Positions 11,251 through 22,950 of a stretch of DNA of 64,000 bases are shown in pieces. Source of the DNA: Ricinus communis (lineage: Eukaryota > Streptophyta > Magnoliopsida > Malpighiales > Euphorbiaceae); NCBI RefSeq assembly GCF_019578655.1, contig NC_063261.1, positions 9,246,446-9,310,445 on the forward strand, in the 5' to 3' direction. The notes beneath the pieces are model-generated. The model had not been told where the DNA came from. It did not search any database and saw only the letters and a list, made by a program, of their open reading frames with translations. The translations under genes and the position numbers were made by a program. Numbering within the stretch: the first letter of the stretch is position 1; each line of letters begins with the position of its first letter.

Positions 11251-13560
11251 CTTAAAGCTCACTCCACTAAATTTATCCTACTCTCGTCATCGGGCTTATG
11301 CAACGAACAAGCAAAAATTAAGTAATAACACTAAGATAAAAAAAAAAATTAATAAGATAAAGATGACAGTAGGAAAGGAAGGTATAAATGTAAAGTAGCC
11401 TTTTTTATTAAAAAAAGATTAATAGAAATTTAGTGAAATAATAACGAAAAGGGGCAATAAAAGGATATTAGACATTGTAACATGGAAAAAATTATGAGAA
11501 AAATAATGATTTTTCCTAAAATTATTGATATAATAAAAAGTCGAAAAATTCAAAATATTCTGCTCATAATATTTGCAATCCACATGAACATAAAATGTGG
11601 GTTCCATGTTGCAATAATTAATGTAGGAACTCATCTCAAACAGAACTTTTTGATTAAAAGAATTTAAAAGAATTTGTTTTAAACTCTTTTAATAAAGAGA
11701 TCACGTGGCGCATGTTTGTTATATAACATGATTTATTTTTAAAATGTATATATAATTTAAATTTTAAAATAAAATGATAAATAAATAATAAAATAATTTA
11801 AAAAATAATTAAAAGTGATGAGAAAGGTTGTTATTAGTTTTTTTTTTAAACAATTTATAAATATTACGAAATGATTAGAAGTTAGTTCACCAGTGAAAAA
11901 AATTAAAATATACTTTAAAAGTGATAACATAGGGATCAACTTGATCCATAATAATTTAGATCAAAATTAAATGTCAAAGTAAAATCTTACTTTTATTTTT
12001 TTTATCCACCATATATATTCTTTTGTTACATATATATATATATATAATTATTTAGTTTTGTCATTAATAAATCGAATTAATTTTTATATTGCTTTTAATT
12101 TAATTCTTACCGTAATATAAAATAAGTCATAATTTGATTCTTATCATAGACTATTAATTAATTCTAAATAAATATATATTTGATGTTGCTCATAATATTT
12201 TTTCTTTTAGACACAAGTCAATTAAATTGACTTATCAGTTATACAAAAAATTATGAGATAATACAAACAAACAATTTTCTAAGTAAACTTATTTTAAAAT
12301 TCTACTTTAATTTGATACTAATATATTTTTATCCCTTAACTGAATCGCATCTACAAATATAATCAAGAAAATATATCTTCAAAACTATTATAAATTTCTA
12401 TCATGTTAGTTTCAATCTAATTTATTATAAAATGAGAAAGATTATTGAAATTAATTTTTACGCATAAAAGGAATATGAGCTGACATAAATAATCAGTTTC
12501 TTAATTAAGTTTTTTCTATTCTATTTTAATTTGGTATTAATATATTTTTACTTTTAAGAGAATAGTATCTACATATATAATAAATAAAAAAAGTCAATTC
12601 AAGTATTTGTCAAAATTGTATAATTAGATAAAAAGGTTTCTTTTTTTTAGAAAATATGCTAAAAAAAATTTCAATAAAATTAAACTTACAAAATAGAAAT
12701 TTCATTAATTAACAAATATCAAATTTATATTACAAATAAATCAATAAATTTGTTAGAAATAAATTCTTTATCACATTAAAAACAATAGAAATAAAATAAC
12801 CCATTAAGATCTTATTCCTAATTATCTTTTGTTATCTTCTTCCATAGAAGAACCTCATGAATTGAGAATAAATGATATCTTTCATAAATTATACGGACAA
12901 ATAGGTGGAAATTATGTACCTTATGAAAATAAAATAAACATTAATTAAAAAAAAACCTAAATTTTAATGAAAAATAAAAGATAATTGTGTCAAATAATAA
13001 AAAAAATAAAAAATATTATTGATCCATATTTAATACGAATCAATTTCATCTCTTAAACATCTTCTCTACTTTAATTCTCATTTTTAAAAGATACCAAGTA
13101 CGCCATGCAGTTTCAATAATTGTTGTTGAACCAAAAAGAAGATTTTGAATAATTGCTGTTGAACAAAAAAAGGAAAGAGTTTCAATAATTGCAAAAGTTT
13201 CTACGTATCCATCTATCTATCTATCTTTTTTCTTTCTTTCTATTTATCCATCAATCTATCAGTCTATTTAAATATCATGATGGAAAGAGAATCATTATCA
13301 AGATCTTGGAAGGTTTCCCTTCATCATGTTCATAGAGAAGCAAATCAAGCAGGATTTGAATTGCTGGCACATTCCCAATTGGTTTTCACGTTCTGAATGG
13401 ATAGAATACTTATCTTTGCAAGATGTTGTCGGAATAGCCACTAGCAAGAGTGTCGTGTTTGGTAGCTTTATATAAAGCACTTTCTTTGTACGAAAAATAA
13501 AATGATGGGGAGGGGATAGATAGATAGACAGTGTTAAACAGTAAACTTAGCCATGGCAAT
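11251..13560. other. AT-rich intergenic DNA with simple repeats
   Basis: No gene recognised. It contains an (AT)n run near 12030-12050 and an (ATCT)n/pyrimidine tract at 13205-13272. A related segment of about 85 bp occurs twice (about 12293-12380 and 12518-12600), each holding a TTTAATTTGATACTAATAT-like core. Confidence 0.5.
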
Positions 13561-13625
13561 TAAATTTCTTTCGCCTATGTCTCATCCTAGCCTTAATAAG
13601 CCCAAGCCCTAGCTAGTCACATATT

Positions 13626-14057
13626 GTGCAAAGCTTTAGCCATTTTCTTCCATTTAATAGAAGCAGATTTCCTCAAGGTTTCATATTTGGAGCAGAATCT
13701 GCTACTTGCCAGGTTTACATATATACATATATAATTCCATTTTGGGTTCCTTCCATTCCATGGGACTTGTTCTTGATTATAATATTTTCCTTCTTTTCTT
13801 TTTTTGATAATAATTCGTTTATTCCTTGCATATCCTTTTAAATAAATTGACATGAAGCCAAATGAAAAGAGACCAAAAGTTGTGTGCATTTTGTATTATA
13901 TGAGTATATGCCCACAATGTTTTCTCTCTTAATACGTTGTCTTTATGTTTCAATTGTTGTTGATGCAATCTGTTCTTTCCTTTTTAGTCTGAAATACCAG
14001 CACATGCAGATGGCAGAGGACCAAGTGCATGTGATATTATTGTTAAATAGCATCCAG
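13626..14057 (+). pseudogene. GH1 beta-glucosidase pseudogene, exons 1-2 only
   Basis: The end of exon 1 encodes NRSRFPQGFIFGAESATCQ and stops at a GT donor after 13712. Exon 2 (13988-14057, preceded by AG and followed by GT) encodes SEIPAHADGRGPSACDIIVK, then an in-frame TAG, then HP. These align with the first two exons of the better gene at 57831, and exon 2 has the identical length of 70 bp and the same phase. The GH1 N-terminal signature is broken (E, C and P where small, aromatic and small residues are expected). No ATG stands in frame upstream, and no later exon was found before the Athila element at 15413. It is therefore a dead 5' fragment. The intact family hydrolyses beta-glucosides, often defence compounds; nothing here can be made from this copy. 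Confidence 0.8.
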
Positions 14058-15407
14058 GTCTCTGTCTCTCTCTCGTATTGATTGATTAATTATTTCCATT
14101 TAAATATTATATTATATATAATATATATATAAAAAAAAAGATTTAAATATACATTTCATTAAAGCTTGCATCATATGTTTTCTTTTTAGTCTACGAGCGA
14201 TATATATTTAAAATAATTTATATTTTAATAAATTAAGAGGAATTCATATTTTAATTTTTATAATAATTTTATACTTGTCATTTGTTTAAACTAAATTTTA
14301 TAATTATGAGTCATTCGTGCAATACAACGAAGCAGCCAAAAAAAATTGTAAAAAGATTATTAGTGTCTTTTACACTAGAGTTTTTTTTTTTTTTTTTCTT
14401 TTTGACTGAATTGATATAGCTAGAGTTAAGGTTGATTCTAAATTCTTAAACAGTAACCTACCATTTTTCTTCTCTTATGAATTCTGAAGACTTACTGTAA
14501 GGTCACACATACAAGAAATTAATAGGGGTATCCTTCAGTTGATTTCTTTAAAATAATTATTTTTTCCGATATTTAACCGACATCTCTTTTTCTTTTCGCT
14601 AATAGAAATGAGAATTCATCTCACTTTCAAGAGCTAAATACAGGCCAAGCATAATACAAGATCAAATAATGGGCTAACCCAATAGTAAGTCAAACTCAAG
14701 CTCAAAGAATGACCTACCCAATATTAGACTCAATAGCAAGCCTATTAGAGCTAACCTTAACACTATTCAAAAATAACATAGGATGAAATAAGATCTTCGG
14801 CGAATTATATTTTAGACTCACGAACATGTATTATGATCTTGAGTCTAAAAGGCATGAATTTTATTGATATTATTCAATATCAAATCACAACTATATATAT
14901 ATATATTGTTTTATTTTATTTGTAATACATATTATTTTTATTTTATTTTTTAGTATTTAAGTGATAAATAAAAATAAATTGATTTTCTAAAAAAAAGTAC
15001 ATTAATACTTGAGTTTTTTAATTTGTTTAATTCTTCTAATTAAAATTATATCAGTTTCTCTATTTAAAATGTTACATTGATGGTCGAGTTTTATATACAT
15101 TTAAATCTTATAATAATAATTTTAGTATTATAAATACTAAAAGAAAAATAAAGAATTTTTGCATAAAATTCTTCAATGTAATTTTTATTTATACATATTA
15201 ATAATTTTATGAGTAGTTTTTTTTTTAAATAGCTTTTAAAGATAAATCTATATTTTTATAAAATATTATATTTATCTTTTATATGATATTAAATTTTTAC
15301 TATCATACATATTCATATTTGATAAGTTGTAGAATCATTAGACATAAATTGTATGTTCATTGATATTGCAACATAGGTTCATTGAAGGCTTATTATTAAA
15401 TATAGTT
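14058..15407. other. AT-rich DNA between GH1 fragment and Athila element
   Basis: No gene recognised. It holds short AT microsatellites (14108-14125, 14893-14906) and a T tract (about 14381-14398). 14630-14790 is a less AT-rich stretch without a clear frame. The last 90 bases belong to the degenerate short-period repeat that resumes at 35217, beyond the inserted element. Confidence 0.5.
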
Positions 15408-15412
15408 ATAAG
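15408..15412. repeat. Target-site duplication ATAAG (left)
   Basis: The identical ATAAG stands at 35212-35216, directly after the 3' LTR of the outer Athila element. Confidence 0.9.
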
Positions 15413-16798
15413 TGATAAGCATCATACTACACATGTTTTCATGCCCTGTTTACATTTTTATGCATGATTATCCCGTTTTATGCTAGAATCACCTGTCTTT
15501 TATTTCCTTTCTCGTTTCAGGTCATTTTTGAAGGACACCATCAATAATCGAGGGAAATACGTGTGATTACGGACCAAAATCCATCAAATTGGGCGAGGAC
15601 TAGCACCCCGAGGGTTGAGCACGGCCTAGACTCCGGCCGTGCTGAATTACCAAGAAGCTATCCCCAATTGTGCCATTTCAGCACGACTTCTGAAGCCACC
15701 ACGGCCTCCAGCACAGCCTGTGGTGGATCAGCACCGGCTTGGGCACGGCTTGGAAGGAGTTAGCACAATAGACTCCATGATTCAAGATCGCTTGGACTCC
15801 TAAAGGTCAATCATCATACCGACCCACACACACTTAATCAATTGTTTCCTATACCTCAATTGTAGACCTTGAGAGATAAAATTCATCAATTGAAGGAGGG
15901 ATTTCACTTGTTCCAACATCGAATTGAAGATCAAGACAAACTTTGGGAGCATTCAAGAGGCAACTAGGGTTTGAGATTTCGAATTTGCAAATTTAGGGTT
16001 TCTCATTCAACTTGAAAGAGAAGGGTGTACATGCCTTTAATTTTCTTTTTCTTATTTTGTTCCTTAATTGCTTTAACCATGAACATGAGTAGCTAGATCT
16101 TTTGAACCCATTGGGGTTCACCTTTGTTGATGGATTATGCTTAATTGTTAGATTTGTAATTGTCATTCTTGCAATCTTCTTGCTATTTAGTAATAAAAGT
16201 TTGATTCAGCTAATTTGAGACGTTGAATTAATTGTTTGTGGGTTGTTTCTTGACATTGAGAAATGCTTGTTATAACTAGACATTGAATAGTAAGAACTGG
16301 TAGTTAACACTTAGAGAAAAGATTGATTTACTCGCCGGATTAAGAATTAATAACTCTTAATAGTTTTAAATCATGCTTAATGCTAATCTGTAGTAATCCG
16401 ATAGGAAGAGATTCCATTAGGTTAGTGCAGGTTTAGGAACTCGGTAAGCTCGAGAGAGAAACCGGGTTAAATTTAGGATTTAGGCACGGGTAAGCAAGAT
16501 CGGCAATCCATAAAATCCATTTTTAGAATTCCATCACTTAGGCCCCCTTTTGGGTTTGTTTCTCCCTTTGCAATTGTTTTCTTTGACTATTCGTTGTCCT
16601 TCATTTACTTATTTGCACTCATAACCATTAGCTGGTAATGTTAGAACTTTCACACCCTATTTCAGACTAGATAACATAGCAAACAGTAGTAACTCTAGGT
16701 TCACCCGGTCTCCAAGGATACGACCTTGATACTCACTAGTGCTAGGCTGCATCGGTAGGTTCACTACCTTAGGTGTAGGTTGCATAAATAGCCCATCA
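15413..16798 (+). repeat. 5' LTR of outer Athila element
   Basis: TGATAAGC...CCCATCA, 1386 bp. It pairs with the 1468-bp 3' LTR. About 82 bp corresponding to roughly 34152-34238 of the 3' LTR are absent, and with them the TATA-like CTATATAGG. CACGGCC-type motifs occur at about 15615-15760. Confidence 0.93.
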
Positions 16799-16804
16799 AG
16801 TTTT

Positions 16805-16822
16805 TGGCGCCGTTGCCGGGGA
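16805..16822 (+). promoter_or_regulatory. Primer binding site for tRNA-Asp
   Basis: TGGCGCCGTTGCCGGGGA, six bases after the LTR. This is the primer site usual in Athila elements and is complementary to the 3' end of plant tRNA-Asp. The same site on the other strand at 26159-26176 serves the nested element. Confidence 0.9.
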
Positions 16823-16941
16823 ACAGTAACGGTGAACTAGAGTGAATTGTTTTTGTGTTAATTTAGTCATTATTTGTTTACTCATTTATTCTTTTTTTTT
16901 GTTTCTTTTATTTATTTTATTATTTTTGATTGATTGGTGGT

Positions 16942-18205
16942 TGTTTGGTTGTCGGTTTCAGGTAGTACATGACTCGGAGCTCTAACCCTGATCCCATAGC
17001 ACCCTTATCCGATCCGGAGCGCTCTCTCAGATTATTGAGACGATGTTTGCAGGCAGTTGAGGAGGAGGACGGAGTTACAGTTCAGGTTCAAGGAACTGAC
17101 TTGATGGAGAACCTCGATCCCCAGGCCGATGAGGATCAGAGGACGATGTACGAGTTTGCTCGACCATCTTTGGATGGGACGAAAACTAGTATAGTCAGAC
17201 CTGCTGTAGCGGCCAACAATTTTAAAATAAAAGCCAACGTGATCCAGATGATCCAGCAGAGCGTGCAGTTTGGAGGGTTGCCCAACGAGGATCCCAATGC
17301 ACATATCTCTAATTTTTTTAGAGATTTGTGACACATTCAAGATAAACGGAACAACCGATGACGCCATTCGGCTGAGATCGTTTCCATTTTCCTTGAAGGA
17401 CAGAGCTAAGAGATGGTTGCAATCCCTTCCACAACAAACGATTTGGTTGACGGTTTCAGGTAGTACATGACCCGGAGCTCTAACCCTGATCCCATAGCAC
17501 CCTTATCCGACCCGGAGCGCTCTCTCAGATTATTGAGACGATGTTTGCAGCGGTTGAGGAGAGGAGGAGTTAGTTACGGTTCAAGGAACGACTTGATGGA
17601 GAACCTCGACCCCCAGGCCGATGAGGATCAGAGGACGATGTACGATTTTGCTCGACCATCTTTGGATGGGACGAAAACTAGTATAGTCAGACCTGCTGTA
17701 GCGGCCAACAATTTTGAAATAAAAGCCAACGTGATCCAGATGATCCAGCAAAGCGTGCAGTTTGGAGGGTTACCCAACGAGGATCCCAATGCACATATCT
17801 CTAATTTTTTGGAGATTTGTGACACATTCAAGATAAACGGAACAACCGATGACGCCATTCGGCTGAGATCGTTTCCATTTTCCTTGAAGGACAGAGCTAA
17901 AAGATGGTTGCAATCCCTTCCACAGCAAACAATTTGGTTGTCGGTTTCAGGTAGTACATGACCCGGAGCTCTAACCCTGATCCCATAGCACCCTTTCCAG
18001 TTATCAGGACGATGTTTACAGTGGTTGAGGAGGAGGACAAAGTTACAGTTCAAGTTTAAGGAACTGACGTGATGGAGAACCTCGACCCCTAGGCCGATAA
18101 GGATCAGAGGACGATGTACGAGTTTGCTCGACCATCTTTGGATGGGACGAAAACTAGTATAGTCAGACCTGCTGTAGCGGCCAACAATTTTGAAATAAAA
18201 TATTT
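16942..18205 (+). repeat. Tandem repeat of about 495 bp over the gag start (2.5 copies)
   Basis: Successive ATGs are 498 and 491 bp apart. Units 1 and 2 are nearly identical; unit 3 is shorter. Each junction fuses the gag codons for LPQQTIW to the 5' leader at TTTGGTTG, which occurs in both joined parts, so short homology probably guided the duplication. Confidence 0.9.
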
Positions 18206-18469
18206 TCCTCCCGCTAAAACTGCTAAACTTAGAAATGACATATCTTCTTTTGTGTAGTTTGATGATGAAGGCATATACGATGCATGGGAGAGATTTAAAG
18301 ATCTTTTGAGATGCTGCCCGCATCACGGATTGGCAGTGTGGATGCAGGTTCAGACCTTCTACAGCGGGTTAAACCTTGCAACGAGGCAAATGGTGGATGC
18401 TACAGCAGGTGGGGCGCTAAATAGTAAGACGCCCGAGCAGGCTCAAAACCTGATAGAGGAAATGGCCAT
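16969..18469 (+). pseudogene. Athila gag, N-terminal part, tandemly repeated and broken
   Basis: Three gag beginnings follow each other: ATG at 16969, 17467 and 17958, each reading MTRSSNPDPIA and each preceded by the same leader GGTTTCAGGTAGTAC. Copy 1 has a frameshift near 17320. Copy 2 is open for 164 codons up to ...LPQQTIW, then runs into the leader of copy 3. Copy 3 is partly deleted and jumps at about 18200 to KYFPPAKTAKLRNDI, followed by a TAG at about 18256 and then the Retrotrans_gag core (YDAWERFKDLLRCCPHHG, 18270-18330) up to LIEEMA. The nested element interrupts the frame at 18469, and gag resumes at 27705. The normal product would be the particle-forming Gag protein. This array cannot encode one. 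Confidence 0.88.
18465..18469. repeat. Target-site duplication GCCAT (left)
   Basis: The identical GCCAT is at 27700-27704. Removing the insert restores the host gag reading ...EEMA / MNNYQW. Confidence 0.92.
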
Positions 18470-18493
18470 TGATGGGCTAATTGTGTTAGCTAC

Positions 18494-21486
18494 TGTAATA
18501 CCCCGAATTTTTTTATATATTTAATAATGAGTTTTTATTTAAGTTAATTTTAGCTTTATTTTTATTCGGTTTAATTAGAATGATTTAAATACAAATTTTG
18601 AATGTTCATGTTAGATAAACAAATGAGTTATTTTCCATATCCAATTAGTTTGATTTTTAAGGAGTTAATTAAATAAATTATTTGAGGAATAATTTATATT
18701 TTTATTTAGTTATTCAAATTTTCTCCAAATGCATATTTATATAAATAAAATTATATATTGAAAAATTATGATAGAAATTGTAAGGGATGTTTTTATAAAA
18801 GAATTTTGGAAAAATTTGTATTATAATTGATTAGTAGTATTAAATTTTAAGTTGGAAATTGATTATTTAATTTAATTTAATTGTATGTAGGATTTAATTG
18901 GAAATTTATTTTGGAATAAGGATTGACAGTATAATGTTATTTTTATGAGGGTTTAATGGAAATTTGTGAGCTTGGTATTTTTATAAATAAATATGTCGGT
19001 CAGGGGTATTTATGTAATTATGTATTTTCAGTAATTCTAATTTGGCCCAAATTAAATAGTTAAGGGCTTAATTGAAAGGCTAGAAAGAAGTTTAGGGATT
19101 AAATTGGAATTCTGCAGGATGAAATTGTAAGTAATTAAGAAAGTTGAGGGACCAAATTGTAATAAGGAAAAGTTCAGGGGTCAAATGTCGAGTATAGAAG
19201 AAAGGAAGAGGAGAGAATTGTCGGGGAGAGAGTGAGAGCGTCGGAGAGAGAAATGGGGACGCTTACAGCGTCGGTGGCGACCACGGGCACGGAGCTCCGG
19301 CCGACGAGGCGGCAATGCAGGCCGGCAGTCGTTAGCGGCATGCATGGCAATGGAGGGAGCGGCCAAGAGCGAAGGTAGCGGCCTGTGCATGTTTCAGCCG
19401 CTGCATTGTTGGCACCGAGTCGAGTGGCGATCGGCTCTCTGAGAGCTTTCTTTTAGCGTACGGCCTTTATGGTGGCCGGGAGACGGAAGATCCGGTGGAG
19501 AGAAAATGGTGGCAGCCGTGTTTTTGGATTTTCCCGTGAGATCCGACAGAGGATGGACGATCGGAGGACGTATCCCGACTCTCCTCAGCTCAAGCTTCGT
19601 GATGGCACCGGTTTTGTGGCGATCGGGCTCCGTTTGCAAATCGACAGCCGAGATCCTCCGTAAATTTCTCCGGATGATCGGGTGTCAGATCGGAAAATCG
19701 GAAGCGGGGATCGTCATCAGCGCGTCGTTGTGAGTCCGATGTTGTGTTCGGATCGTCGATCGAACTCCGGCGGCCGGAGGCAAGTCGACCGAGCTATCGA
19801 GCGTCTCGGTAATTATCTTTGGCCCGTTAATTTTGGAATTCTTGGTTTAATTGTGTCTATTGGATTATATTGAGTATTTGATGATATAGTGAGTCAAAAA
19901 TAATTGTCCGGTTACCGCCTTGTGTTTTGTCATGTGGGCGAGCTCGGAAATAGTGAAGTTTGGGGACCCGACTCCGTTGTTTAAATTGTTGGATATTTAG
20001 AGTGTTTTTCCGGCAGTCCTGGACCCGCTTTTACGGGGGGTAATGTTCGTGTTGTAGGGGAGGTTCGCACGAATTTCGGTAGTTCCCGAGTCGAGATTCT
20101 GTTACCAGGAGTCTAGACCTGTGGTCTATTGTAATTGTTCCATCGTTTTGATAAATTGTTTTCCGTGACTAGATGATCTGTCATTCGCTTCGCTCCAACC
20201 GAGGCACCGGAGCGAGCTAGGAGGTCGCCCAATTCCGTGAGTTAAAGTCATTTAATCATTGTACTATTACTAAGTCCGATTTTAATATGATATTTTGGAA
20301 GTTTATGCATAATATGGTTATTAGTATCACAACATAAATAATTTTACTTGATTATTAATTATTGAAAATAATATAAATATTATTATTAGTAACGTTATAA
20401 TAATACGATATTATTATTCTCGTGAATTGCACGCTGCCTTATCCTAAATTTTTAATCTTTATTTCCGATATGTGTTGAATGATTTCATTAGACAATGATA
20501 TTTATTAAATGTGGTGATTGCGATTTGGGAAATGTGGCTTGTAGAACATGCCACCGATAGGTTACATCGTGATCGCGCGCACTAGGTAATAATCATGGAC
20601 ATGTAATAAGATATTTATGGGTTTGCCCTGGTCGAGCATGGCTCTCTGGGCTGATTTGTGTAAATTCACGGAGGTAAGGTCCCTGGTCGAGCATTGCTCT
20701 GGCCGGCTTATTTGGATACTTAAGTGACTGACCGGAGGTAAGGTCCCTGGTCGAGCATTGCTCTCGGGGGCGCTAGTCTTATTGGATTAAGAGAGCCGAA
20801 TGGCTACTAGATTTCTTATTTGGATACTTAAGTGACCAGACTGGAAGTAAGGTCCCTGGTCGAGCTTTACTCTCGGCCAGTCTTATTGGATTAAGAGAGC
20901 CAAAATGGCCAAGTAGAATTTGGGGTTAGGGTTCTCACCGAGCCACTCGTCCCGTAAAAGTAAAAATATATTTTTATTTATTCATTTATTTATTTATTAG
21001 GGTATGATTATAGTATGATTGGTATTTATGTGCATGGTTTGATATACTGATTTGAATAATCTATGTTTTCTGAGAAGAATGCAATAGTCCCCATATTATT
21101 TGATTTTAACTCACTCTAGACCCATACTCCATTTATGTTTTTTTCGGATTCGTGACCTAGTTCTCCCATGACTCTTATTCAAGAACCCGACTCCTTCATC
21201 ATCGGGTGATGTATTTGATTTGGTATGTAAATTGGTAAATCTTAGATTCTCCGCAGTAGTAATAGTAAATGTATCGCTTGCAATTTTCCGAGCTTGAGTC
21301 TCGCCTAGTTTTTCCGGTAGTCAAGTAATTTTGTAAAGTGTAACTATTAAGATAAATTGTGGCTTTAATAATATTAATTTGAGATGAGATTTGTTTAAGT
21401 CAGTGAGTGTCAGGCTTACTACGGGTTTCGGTGGCCTTACGCCTACCCATTCCCTAGTGGTACCACGGCCCATTTGGGTCAGGATA
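18494..21486 (+). mobile_element. Tekay-like solo LTR inside the nested Athila 3' LTR
   Basis: It runs from TGTAATACCCCG to GGTCAGGATA (about 3.0 kb) and matches the reverse complement of 49088-51867 throughout. The surrounding LTR sequence TTAGCTAC / AATCTAAGG is continuous in the sister LTR at 26183-26215, which shows it is an insertion. Target duplication is GCTAC on the left and AATAC on the right, two differences. No primer site follows, so it is a solo LTR. The ends TGTAATACCCC and GGTCGTGACA (seen intact in the other copy) are typical of Tekay/Del chromoviruses as I recall them. A GC-rich block (19190-19830) and a repeat array (20628-20910) lie inside. Confidence 0.82.
20628..20910 (+). 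repeat. Tandem array with GGTCGAGC core in the solo LTR
   Basis: Four copies of a unit containing AAGGTCCCTGGTCGAGC(A/T)TTGCTCT-like sequence, about 75-110 bp apart. The related array on the minus strand is at about 49700-49860. Confidence 0.75.
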
Positions 21487-22935
21487 AATACAATCTAAGG
21501 CGGTGTACCTATCGATGCGCCTAGCACTAATGGCGAGTATCAAGGTCGTATTCCTCGGAAAGTGAAAGCCCAGAGTTACTTCTTTGTTCTTTGTTATATT
21601 AACCTAAGATGAATGATGAATAATTTCTAAACTAACTAATAGCTATAAGCTAAGTTTTAAGGGAGATGCAGGGATGAATGGATAAATGAAGTAACCAAGA
21701 CAAGAAAGCAAACCCAAAGGGAACCTAAACCAGTTGGTGATCAAACAAAAGATAAAGGATTGATGAATCCAATTATGCTACGCTGTGATTTATTCTTAAT
21801 CAATTCGATTTCTCTCTCGAGATAACCGAATTCCTAAACCTAATAACCTAAAGTTGGAATCTCTTCCTAACGATTGATTCTAAAATTAGCATTAAGCTTT
21901 AATTCGCCTCTATTAAGCTTTGTTAATTCTTAATCCGGCTAGTTAATTATCCTTATCTCTAAGTGATTATTAACCAGTTCTTGCTATTCAAAATTCTAAT
22001 TGCCAAATAGACTTCTCAATCGCACAAAGCAATCTACACACCACAATTCACAACGTCTCATGAATAATGCTATCTTATTAATACTGAAAGCAAGAAGAAT
22101 ACAAAAACAACTCAAACAATCCAACAATATAATATTAAGCCAACATAGTAAAGAAATCCCAATGGATTTAATCAGTCTAGCTAAACATGTTCATGTTTAA
22201 AACAATCTAGGAAATCAATTACAATGAAAGAATAATGAAAATAAAACATGTACACCCTTTTCTCTCGAATTGGATGAATACCCAAACTGGATCTACACTT
22301 TGATTAATCTCCCAAATTGCCTCTTAAATTGCTCCACTATCGTTTTGCACTCGGAACCTTGCGATTCAGGGATTCTTCCTCCCTGCAACTCTCTCTCGCA
22401 CTCAATCGCGAATCGAACCGGCCAGGGCTCTATGTCACTCTTTCCCCTCTTTTTCTTAAAAAATTTGTTTTCCTTATATATTTTGTTTCAGCACGACCGG
22501 TCAAGGCCGTCGGTCAAGACTCCGAGTGCCGCACAACCGTGGATCTCACCAAGTAGGCTTTCACCATGGCCGTGCCCCCGCTGGTGGTGGCCACCACAGC
22601 CTGTGGTGGCCATGGAAACCGTGCCCAAACCATTATTTTGAAGACCAAGTTTCGATGGTTGGTCACGGCCAGAGTCCAGGACGTGATGGTCAGCACGGCC
22701 TTGACTCAGGGCGTGCTCAATGTGTGCAACGCGAGCTCTTGTCTGATCTTGATGAATTCTCGTCCATTCCCACACGTATTGATCTATAATTGCTTAAACA
22801 CCGATGACGGTCCTATAAATGCTCCTGAAATGCAAAAGAAGACAAAACACGGGTAATCTGGGAATAAAAGCACAATAATTGCTAAGAACATACGCAATAA
22901 TATGCAAGCAAATATGTGTAAAACTATGCATATCA
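21487..22935 (-). repeat. 3' LTR of nested Athila, main part
   Basis: Together with 18470-18493 it forms the 3' LTR. The matching 5' LTR is 26183-27699. It ends at 22935 beside the polypurine tract. CACGGCC motifs lie at about 22490-22720. Confidence 0.92.
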
Positions 22936-22950
22936 AATTACCCCACACTT
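22936..22950 (-). promoter_or_regulatory. Polypurine tract of nested Athila
   Basis: On the minus strand it reads AAGTGTGGGGTAATT, directly before the LTR. The conserved GCTTGAGGACAAGC just upstream also precedes the polypurine tract of the outer element (33702-33722). Confidence 0.85.

Noticed and set aside
13617..13889. A 90-codon minus-strand ORF opposite the GH1 fragment
   Set aside because: It is the shadow of the exon 1 region and adjoining intron; the plus strand carries the recognisable GH1 signature.
19181..19873. Several GC-rich overlapping ORFs on both strands
   Set aside because: They lie inside the Tekay-like solo LTR, overlap each other on both strands, and are not preserved as equal frames in the second copy at 50560-51110. 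They are a by-product of GC content.
20628..20910. CRISPR-like array
   Set aside because: The units are a degenerate tandem repeat inside a plant LTR, with irregular spacing and related rather than unique spacers.
22270..22856. Cluster of 60-123 codon ORFs (also at 351-976, 27009-27620 and 41666-42325)
   Set aside because: All fall in Athila LTRs, recur at matching positions in different frames, and contain the CACGGCC repeats. They are LTR sequence, not genes.
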